From NCBI RefSeq assembly GCF_004664715.2, contig NC_051074.1, positions 33,044,980 to 33,108,979 of the forward strand: 64,000 bases of DNA, in the 5' to 3' direction. The DNA comes from Peromyscus leucopus. Its lineage: Eukaryota > Chordata > Mammalia > Rodentia > Cricetidae. The notes under the pieces are model-generated. The model worked only from the letters and a program-made list of their open reading frames with translations. It did no database searches and was not told the DNA's origin. Positions within the stretch are counted from its first letter, which is position 1; each line of letters begins with the position of its first letter. The position numbers and the translations under genes were made by a program. Of the stretch, positions 57,125 to 64,000 are shown piece after piece.

Positions 57125-57480
57125 CTCATCCTAATGGTCAGCTTAATGGGATTTGGAGTCACCATGGCAACAGACTTCCAGGCCTGCCTGTAAGAGATTG
57201 TCTAGATTAGGTTAATTAAGGGGCAGAGAACTGTCCTAAGTGTGGGTGGCATCATTCTGTGGGTTTAGGGTCCCAGACTGAAGAACACAGAGAAAGCTCT
57301 GAGCACCGACATTCATTGCTCTCTGCTTTCTGACTGCAGATGCAATGTGACCGGCTGCCTCGGGCTCCTGTTGCCATGATGACGACGGGCTGTACCTTTG
57401 ATCAAGCTATAATAAAACCTTCATTCGATTGCATTTGTCAGGAGTTTTGTCACAGCCATAAGATAAATAATAATTACATG
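57125..57480 (+). repeat. Ancient LTR-type repeat, copy 4 of 4
   Basis: AATGGTCAGCTTAATGGGATT, AGTGTGGGTGGCATCATTC, GCTCTGAGCACCGACATTC, GCAGATGCAATGTGACCGG and CAGGAGTTTTGTCACAGCC. The rodent-type version of the family; frames at 57340-57531 belong to it. Confidence 0.7.
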
Positions 57481-57539
57481 GGCAGAGCTATCCATTTGTC
57501 TTTAGACTTGTTATGTGGAGGTACTGACTAGGCATTTGA

Positions 57540-57628
57540 TGACATATATACATACATATGTATATATACGTATATGTGTGTGTGTATATGTACACACACA
57601 CACATACACACACACACACACACACACA
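57540..57628. repeat. Mixed TA/TG/CA dinucleotide tract
   Basis: TACATA/TATATG units, TGTGTG, then about 35 bp of CA. Confidence 0.95.
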
Positions 57629-58200
57629 TTTATATTGTTTTGGAATCCATGCAGAACTCACCAACTCACAGGTATCCAGTAGTGTCAGTGAGGGGTCCTT
57701 GATTATACTACAGAAATAAATGTCCCCATAAAGTAGAAAGGGCTCACAGAAACACTTGTTCCCGAGCTTCTGTTCAAAAGGGCAGAGACAAGGACGGTGC
57801 TGAGCCCCAGACGAGAACTCACATTCTCATCAGGCTGGGATGAGCAGGCTCCTAGCTATTCTCTCCAATCCTTGGAAGACTCAGAGCACTGGGAGGAAAT
57901 CCAGTTAACTTGGTTGCATGCCCACCCCTAAGCTAGGGGAAGCAAGGACAGTTTGACTTCTATTCCCAACAAGGTGGTACATGGAACAGAAGTGCTTCAG
58001 TGGGCAGAGAGATGGGGAAGAATGGGTAATGGCTGGCTACATATCCATCAGTGTGCATCCTACTTGGGGAGAGTAGAAAAGACGAAGCCAAGGTCAGTTG
58101 GTCTCACCTATGTGAAGAGGAAGATTGGATGAGGGAAAGATAGAGACAAGCAAAGGAGTTAGAAGAGTCGTAAAAGACAAGAGTTGTAAAAGCACAAGAA
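57629..58200. other. Unassigned noncoding DNA
   Basis: Nothing recognised. Confidence 0.4.
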
Positions 58201-58205
58201 TTTAC

Positions 58206-58722
58206 TGTTAATATTCTGATCCTGCCCTTTGGCTCCACCCTATGCCCTGACATAAAAACCTATTCTCTTTGAAACCCTGTCTGGAAAAACAAAAACAACA
58301 ACAAAAAAAACCTTTTTTTTTTTTTTTTTTTTTTTTTTTGAGACAGGGTTTCTCTGTGTAGCTTTGGAGCCTGTCCTGGAACTCATTCTGTAGACCAGGC
58401 TGGCCTCAAACTCACAGAGATTCTCCTGCCTCTGCCTCTGGAGTGCTGGAATTAAAGGTGTGCGCCACCACCGCCTGGCTTACAAAACCTATTCTTAAGG
58501 GAAAACTCCACCTATTTTCTCTCCCATTTTCCTCCCACGAGGTGAGCACTTCTCGAACCTCTCACCCCCATCTCCCTCTCCCTATCTCTCTTTTCCTCTT
58601 TCTCTCCCTCCTTTCTTCCCACCATCAAATAAAACTTCACTGAGTGCTGTCTGCATGGCATCTCTGTCTCTCACCCGCCGCGGCTACCCGCCAGGACCTC
58701 CAGCATGTGTAATATCGTAACA
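58206..58722 (+). mobile_element. Complete solo LTR carrying a B1 cassette
   Basis: Ends TGTTAATATTCTGATC and AATATCGTAACA, with an exact 5-bp duplication TTTAC (58201-58205, 58723-58727). GACATAAAAACC may be a TATA-like core, and CAAATAAAACTTCACTGAG (about 58626) holds a poly(A) signal. Removing the inserted B1 cassette and one duplicate leaves a 288-bp LTR. Family not named. Confidence 0.82.
58267..58483 (-). mobile_element. Inverted B1 cassette in an LTR
   Basis: A full reverse B1 (T tail about 58312-58339; body with GAGACAGGGTTTCTCTGTG through CGCCACCACCGCCTGGC) is preceded by a forward B1 3' end (GAAACCCTGTCTGGAAAAAC plus A-rich tail, about 58270-58310). The tails meet head-on. The pair lies between exact 12-bp repeats AAAACCTATTCT (58255-58266, 58484-58495), as if both arms were inserted together. 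Confidence 0.85.
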
Positions 58723-58727
58723 TTTAC

Positions 58728-60457
58728 TACTGCTGGAAGATCATGGAGAACGATAACCATCTCCTGGGTTTATCAATGTTACTGGTAACGTTGGGAAGAG
58801 AAGGATGGAGTGGACAGCTGGTGAAGAGGGAGGGGAGACTAATGATGAGCCTGAGTGGCGGGATGAAAGAAACTCCTGGAAGTAGGCAGGCAGCATCCGT
58901 TGAGCGGTGATGAAAGGCATGCTAGGTTAAGTGGTGGGAACCTCGGTGATTCTCAAACCGTGCACCTTCTGCTGTGTTTGGTGAGATGTAAGTAGAAAGC
59001 AATGCCTAGCCTAGCACCTAGCAATGTCTGTGCTCTGGAGTTGTTGGTGAGAAGTAGGCAAGGAGAAAAGAACAAATCGACTCTCGGGCTTAATCAGTTT
59101 CAGAAGTTACAGAAAGAGGAAATTGGATTTACTTGAAAGCCAAGTTTAGAGGGAAATAAAAAAAGCAAATGTCTTTTATAAGCTCAGCCGGGATACAATG
59201 TAGCAGTGCAACAGTCTCCGAAGGTAATTGTCTGAGTGAACTGTTCTAACCAGGCTCCCCTCTCTGGGTTGGAACAGTCTTACAAAACAGGATTTGCATC
59301 TGTAATGTTGTGTAACAAGCAGCTTTGTGGTATAATATCTTTTAAATGGAGGGTAGATAGGAGAAAGGCAACTGTCACTATCTTAGTATCATAATCTCTC
59401 TCAGTCTTCCAGACAAAACACCATCCCCCAGTGGGAAGCTAAAGACAGCTTTTACTCAAATACAAGGTCACTTTCTGTGGGTCCACGGGGGAGCAGTGGA
59501 GGTGGGGTGGGGGGATTCGCATTTATTCCATGGCACTCAGCACTGGACCCCATCCAAGAGAGGAAACCAGACTAAATAGATCATTTGTTTTATTCTGTTT
59601 GGGAATTTCTTGCGTGTCTCTCCCAACTGCAGCTTAGGGACACAAAGCCAAACTCAGAGCCCTGGCTAGAGCTGGCTAAAAGCCAGGTCACTTTTTTTTT
59701 TTTATTTTTATTTTTAAAGGACTAAATAGCTTGGAGCTGTAGCTGCAGATTAAGGCAAGCCACACAATCGAAGGATGAAATGAAATTCTACTGTGAAGGT
59801 GAAGTTGGGAAGAAAGGGCCAGGTAGGAGTTAAGTGATTTGTATTGCTCAAAGAAAACGGAGACAGAGAAGGGAAGGACATATCATGGCCTGGAAGCACC
59901 CATCTTTGAGAAATGGACTTGCAAGAAGGGTCAGATGCTGGGAGGAAGATCCGCAGTTGGAGTCCTCCAACAGAGGTAGGGCCCACGCCATCTCTGGACC
60001 TTCGCACCGATGATGGATGGCCAAGTGTCTGATGGTGTGAGTGGCATGGAAGGTGTTCCCGGGTCTTTGCTGTTGTCCTGCCTTGTGAGCACGGGGAAGG
60101 CAGGCCAACGCCAGCCACGCACCCTCAGTAACCAATGTCGTTGGTATTCCTAGCAGATCGCGCTGGTAGAATGAGGCTTTGTTTCGAATCCTTTCCTCTG
60201 GGGGGAAGTTCGCAATCCATCTCATCCAATGGCCAAGGAGAGAGAAGCATCCATGGCTGGGCTTACTTTAGTGTGTTGGTTAACACTGCATCCTGTCTGA
60301 CTTCAGAAATGACAAGTCAGGGACAGTATTGCTTAAAATGCTTCTTCCACACTCCTGGGGAGAATAGGGAAGTGAACGGCAGTCGTAAAAATGTAAACAA
60401 AAGAGGCACCTCCTAAAGACTCCTGAATAACATTCTTGATAGATGAAGAATCTTGAC
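58728..60457. other. Unassigned, possibly single-copy DNA upstream of the promoter
   Basis: About 1.7 kb with few repeats (T-rich tract 59693-59718). Minus-strand frames at 59750-60225 overlap in three frames and match nothing I recognise. Confidence 0.35.
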
Positions 60458-60691
60458 CAGTGGTTCTCAACCTTCCTGATGCTGCGACCCTTTAATACAG
60501 TTCCTCATGTAGTGAGGAACCATATTATCATTTTCTTTACTACTCATAACTGTAATTTTGCTACTGTTATGGGTCAGTAGCAAAATGTGATAATGTACAT
60601 ATCTGATATGTAGGATATCTGACATGTGACCCCCTATGAAAGGGTCATTGTCCCCCAAAGGGGTCATGACCCCACAGGTTGAGAACTGCTG
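60458..60691 (+). mobile_element. URR1 hAT-Charlie DNA transposon, nonautonomous
   Basis: Terminal inverted repeats CAGTGGTTCTCAACCTTCC and AGGTTGAGAACTGCTG. The body has GCTGCGACCCTTTAATACAG, CATAACTGTAATTTTGCTAC and CCCCCAAAGGGGTCATGACC. Flanking octamers ATCTTGAC and ATCTAGAT match 6 of 8, fitting a decayed 8-bp hAT duplication. Confidence 0.95.
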
Positions 60692-61139
60692 ATCTAGATC
60701 CTCTTTATGCTCTAACTGGGAAAATAGGTTTTTCCTCTTTGGAGACGTTAGCTGCATTACAAGACACTCAAATCCTTCAGTGTTTGTGCATTTCTCTCAA
60801 AACAGTTAACTGGAGGAAAAGTATACAACGGGAAGTAGTGTTTGAGATACGAACCACCGTCTCCCGTATTAACATCCTGAGAGTGGTATTACGAAACGGC
60901 TTTGCAAAACGTCACCCCTGAGAAAAACCGGGCAACAAGTACAGGGATCTCCACCGCACACCTAAAACCACCTCAGTTGGCAACGTCAATGTGAAGACAG
61001 TGTGGTCCAAGTGTGGACGCGGAGGACTCAGCGAGCTTTGCTTATCTGTCTTCACTCATACTTCTTCTAGTAGTTTCTCTAGTAGTTTCTTACACGCCCC
61101 CACCCCCACTACGCCCCCACACACACAGCACTTGGTACA
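60692..61139. other. Unassigned noncoding DNA
   Basis: Includes a short GTAGTTTCT duplication near 61068-61090. Nothing else recognised. Confidence 0.4.
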
Positions 61140-61203
61140 CACACCAGGGTCTTGTGCACCTACCTGAGTAAGCACTCTACTCCCTAGCTACGATCCCAGG
61201 CCC
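61140..61203 (-). repeat. ID-type SINE fragment
   Basis: GGGTCTTGTGCACCTACCTG, AGTAAGCACTCTACTCCCTAG, CTACGATCCCAGGCCC: reversed ID body. Confidence 0.6.
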
Positions 61204-61891
61204 TGACGCCCCCATCTGGAAAGCAGCTCTTGGATTTTTCAAATGGGGGTGGGGTGGGGGTGGGGGTGCGCTGCTTCTCTCCGGGCTGTCTTCTCTCGCC
61301 TCCCCACCAGACCCCATCTGAATTCTGCCTATCCACAGCCCACCCTCCCAGGCAAACTCAGCTGCAACCCTGTCATTACGGCCTCTGAAAGTCTCCTTGC
61401 ATCTCTGTATCCTATCTACACACATATCTGAGCCATTGCTGTGTGTGGAATGACCCCCCCTAGGCACAGAGGATACCCTGAGCTGGGAACCGTGTGAAGC
61501 TGGTCTCTCTCTGCTGCTCTCTGGTGACATGTCCTGAGGAGGGACAGAGGAAACGTAGCAAGAAGCAAATAGGGAAGGGTTAAAAAAAAAAAAATCAAAT
61601 CCTAATGAGGTTTATGAAGAAACGGAGAGGGCAGGAAGTGACTTTAACTCAGTAGTCCAGAAAGGCTTCCCCGAGGAGGGGATAAGGTGTAACTTGTGAC
61701 CTGCAGAATGCATGGGCAGCCTCTCAGGAGCATTTGGGACAGAGGGAACAAGAAAAATGGGATTTGTAAACTGTCATGGCTGTAGAGCAATGGAAGGTTT
61801 TCTTTTTGTGAGTGTGATTGTGTTTCCTCATTTGGGGTGGGGGTGGGGGACAAACCTCCCATAGCATGTGTCCCTACAAGAGGAACTGTGA

Positions 61892-61933
<42 letters not shown>

Positions 61934-62474
61934 CTAGCAAGGATACAGGCACACCAGTGTGGCTGCAGGGCGATCTGAGTTGCTCTAACAGTGGGTGCAG
62001 TTTATCTCACGGCCCTAGGGAGATTGACCGCCTTTCTTCCTCGCAGGGGCCAAACGTGGGGCCTGCCGGAGGAGGGTGTTGCACCCAAGGCAACAGAAAT
62101 GACCATGAAAGTTGGGCCCCCACAAACCCGACTTGAGCAAAGGAGGCCTGAAAAAGGCAGAAAGGGAGACCCAGGTGATGGACCACGGAGCAGGACAACC
62201 ATCTGTTGCTGGCCTCGGGTCTGCAGCAGTTTCCTACTCCAAAGGTCTCATGAGCAGAAGGTGCAGGTTCAGAAGACCTGGATTCCCAGAGCTTTGCGCG
62301 TGCCTCATGCTGTCACCACAAGCAAGGGCCCAGTTCTCTGGATGCCCTTGCTTGTCATGTACCTAGGAGCCCCATAGCTAGCTCATCCTCTGAGCAGGGA
62401 TAAGTTGGCTCTGGGGCACCTGAAGGGAGGACCTGTTCTAGACCTCCAAGTCCTGGCACGGTTATCCCCATCAC
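61204..62474. other. Unassigned DNA upstream of the CpG island
   Basis: Holds a G4-type motif (61245-61266), a G-rich stretch at 61834-61849 and (CA)n at 61893-61930. GC content rises to the right. Could contain proximal regulatory elements of the downstream gene. Confidence 0.35.
61893..61930. repeat. (CA)n microsatellite
   Basis: About 38 bp of CA. Confidence 0.97.
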
Positions 62475-62868
62475 CTGCAGGATCGTACACTGACGCGGGG
62501 CGCCCCTGCTCTCTCTAAGTCCCAGGGACACACCACTGGTTTCGGTGTCGCCCACTCACTCCCCCACATGCCCATCTGGACGACCCACGTGCGGCTCGAC
62601 CCCGGGGTTGGCGCCGCACCTCGGGCCGGGCGCGTCTGGCCGGCGCTTTCTGGGGACTCGGACACCGCTCCCCCCCAACCCCCGCCTCCTCGAGGGGGCA
62701 GCATCCGGCCGCCGCGGGTCCGGCAGGGGGGGCGTCCTGGAGTCCCCTGCGGTGGAGGGACGCTGCGGCCGGCTGCCACACAAAGGCGGCGGCGGCGGCG
62801 GGAAGGCGGGGCGGGGCGGGCCGGGGGCGGGGGAGGCAGGAAGGGGCGGGGGCGGCGGCGGCGGCGGC

Positions 62869-62875
62869 GATAAAG
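62869..62875 (+). promoter_or_regulatory. TATA-like box
   Basis: GATAAAG directly after a (GGC)n run, about 30 bp before the presumed start site. It is non-consensus but is the only AT-rich word in this part of the island. Confidence 0.55.
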
Positions 62876-62898
62876 CCCCCGCGCAGCCCGGCCGGCTA

Positions 62899-63021
62899 GT
62901 GCTGTGGTTGCACGGGAGCGCGGGCTGCACGCGTCCCCGCCGCCTGTCCCCCCCTACCCCCGCCGCTGCGCTGTCCTCCCTCCGGGCTCCGACCGCCACC
63001 TGGGGATCCAAGCGAGGACGG
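62899..63021 (+). other. Predicted noncoding first exon of an unidentified gene
   Basis: The start is inferred about 30 bp downstream of GATAAAG (near GGCTAGTGCTGTGG). The end is set by a strong splice donor, GACGG|GTGAGT, with GT at 63022-63023. The ~123-bp exon has no ATG, so it would be 5' untranslated leader, with coding exons beyond the right edge of the window. The gene is not recognised from the leader. The start could be tens of bases away, or multiple starts may be used, as is common at GC-box promoters. Orientation is inferred from the donor and TATA-like order; a divergent minus-strand transcript is not excluded. Confidence 0.6.
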
Positions 63022-63030
63022 GTGAGTACC
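63022..63030 (+). other. Splice donor, exon 1
   Basis: GTGAGTACC immediately after GACGG; near-consensus 5' splice site. Confidence 0.65.
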
Positions 63031-63388
63031 GGCTGCGCGGTCCCCGCCGCTGGGAGGGGAGCCGGGGACCGTCCCCGGGGCTGCGCCGCAACCGGGCGCC
63101 GGGGCGGGAACTTTCTCGGGCCGCCGGGGCCACTGCTGCGAGCGCGCCGGGCTCCCGCGTCCCCTATCCCCGAGGGCTGGGGCGCCCAGGTGTGCTCGAG
63201 ATGGAGGGAGCCGCTCGCCGAGCTCGGCGTGGCTGCGGTGGGTCTTGGAGGGCTGCAAACCGTGACCCTGAACCTGAGGCGTCGGGCCACTCAGGGCTAT
63301 CATCGACCCCGCACTTTGCTTGTGCGCGCCCGGGACAGGGACCAGGAGACCCACTTTCACTGGTTACCTTTGCCTCAGCAGCGTGGAG

Positions 63389-63394
63389 GTGAGC
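63389..63394 (+). other. Alternative splice donor
   Basis: GTGGAG|GTGAGC within the 3' shoulder of the island; possible alternative first-exon end. Confidence 0.3.
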
Positions 63395-63535
63395 AGCGAT
63401 TTAGAGGAGAGCTTCAGTTCACACTGGCCTTTGCAACAGGCTTATCCATACTATGCAGTAGCAGCTCTTTGCTATATATTATTTATTTCCATCAACTGTA
63501 GACCAGGGTATTGCGAGGCCGCTGAGTGACTCCAG

Positions 63536-63541
63536 GTAAGG
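63536..63541 (+). other. Alternative splice donor
   Basis: ACTCCAG|GTAAGG is a very good donor match. If used from the same promoter it would give a ~640-nt first exon; it could instead serve a start inside the shoulder. Confidence 0.4.
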
Positions 63542-64000
63542 TGAAAGTACTCAGAAATCCTGGGCGGAATTCGGTATTTAATTTGCCCCCAAGATGAGCA
63601 GAGGGAAAGCTGCTATTACATAAGACAGCACTCCACCTTCAGGTATTAGAGAAGGTACTGTTGAGGATTTTTAGTGTTTTAATGAACAAAACAGAATCTC
63701 CGCGTGTCTCTCTTGAGAAATCTCCAAACGCGGCTGGATCTTGCTTTGACTACTTTGCAAAGAACGTTCTTATATTTAGCGTCAACATAAAAAGGTGTTT
63801 GAAGGTTTGACTTTCTCTTTCAAGCTAGGAAGCCGTTTACTTCTCTGAACTCTTCTGGAACAATTGATCTGATAGTTTTGTACCGTGGGAGATTTTGTAT
63901 CGGAGTGGGAATACAGATAACTGGGAGAAATGGCAGCTTTACTGATTTGTGTATCTAAAGCACACTTAGAAATTGAAGGTCCTTTCAACACTTTCTGTGG
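63542..64000 (+). other. Probable first-intron sequence
   Basis: AT content returns to background and no repeats are recognised. Interpreted as the beginning of intron 1. The short frame at 63782-63991 on the minus strand is not supported. Confidence 0.45.

Larger units (their letters stand above)
62475..63350 (+). promoter_or_regulatory. CpG-island promoter
   Basis: Abrupt change to GC-rich, CpG-dense sequence from about 62.48 to 63.35 kb, unlike the CpG-poor DNA to the left. Plus-strand elements in order are a CACGTG E-box (62586-62591) and a (GGC)n tract (62785-62800). Overlapping GC boxes follow (62808-62820, 62823-62833, 62843-62852), then a second (GGC)n tract (62850-62868), GATAAAG (62869-62875) and a predicted start near 62900. 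Open frames of 154-318 codons here on both strands are expected in stop-poor GC-rich DNA and are not taken as genes. Confidence 0.88.

Noticed and set aside
58255..58266. Possibility that AAAACCTATTCT repeats arose by chance around two separate B1 events
   Set aside because: A 12-bp exact match at the expected places is unlikely by chance. A shorter alternative (ACAAAACC next to the T tail) was considered but fits less well; the final decision needs the orthologous empty site.
59750..60225. Three overlapping minus-strand frames near the promoter, considered as an antisense gene
   Set aside because: They are in different phases over the same DNA, with no recognised domain or splice structure.
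1..62474. Search for intact retroviral genes between LTRs
   Set aside because: No gag, pol or env-like frames were seen; the LTRs are solo, and orientations and families of neighbours do not pair as proviruses.
62545..63501. 318-codon plus-strand frame and 244-codon minus-strand frame in the CpG island
   Set aside because: Long frames on both strands and in several phases are expected where stop codons are rare because of GC content. The plus frame runs straight through a strong splice donor, and the residues are Gly/Arg/Pro-rich with no recognised domain.

Overview
This window looks like rodent nuclear DNA, most likely from a cricetid (hamster, vole or deer-mouse group). The evidence is its set of short interspersed repeats: B1, B2, B3, B4 and ID elements, ORR1 (rodent MaLR) LTRs, URR1 hAT elements and rodent L1 3' ends. 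The youngest B1 copies carry the variant with an AAAGGCGCAAAGCTACACAG-type segment that I associate with Cricetidae. The species cannot be fixed from sequence alone.

No protein-coding gene can be supported over the first ~62 kb. The open frames there are explained by microsatellites (poly-Ser, poly-Pro, Tyr/Ile, Cys/Val runs), by SINE/LTR sequence or by chance. One unidentified 124-codon frame on the minus strand (40717-41091) is listed with low confidence. The region is therefore an intergenic or very long intronic stretch made of nested transposable elements, at least fourteen dinucleotide tracts, several tri/tetranucleotide arrays, and islands of unassigned DNA that could hold regulatory sequence.

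Layout. 1-6 kb: unassigned AT-rich DNA, then L1 fragments interrupted by an ORR1 LTR with an exact 5-bp target duplication, then ancient mammalian repeats. 6-16 kb: mostly unassigned, with LTRs at 8.2, 9.3 and 10.4-11.3 kb, a 230-bp GATA array and a (CTT)n(CCT)n tract. 17-34 kb: a complete solo LTR with B1-like modules and a 6-bp target duplication (17.1 kb), a B4 split by a B1 (19 kb), URR1, ORR1, B2 and B3 copies. 34-49 kb: a second complete copy of the 17.1-kb LTR family in opposite orientation (44.2 kb), another solo LTR (40.2 kb), MIR, L1 and B3 copies. 49-62 kb: B2 with a CTCF-like core, a nested MLT1, LTRs at 56.2 and 58.2 kb (the latter carrying an unusual inverted B1 cassette), and URR1.

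About 62.48-63.35 kb is a strong CpG island. It holds clustered GC boxes, two (GGC)n tracts, a TATA-like GATAAAG and a splice donor about 120 bp downstream, all on the plus strand. I read this as the promoter and untranslated first exon of a gene whose body lies to the right of the window; I do not recognise the gene. Everything after ~63.54 kb is probably its first intron.

No undescribed biological system was found. The best leads are the promoter, the inverted B1 cassette, and the pair of complete solo LTRs with built-in SINE-like modules.
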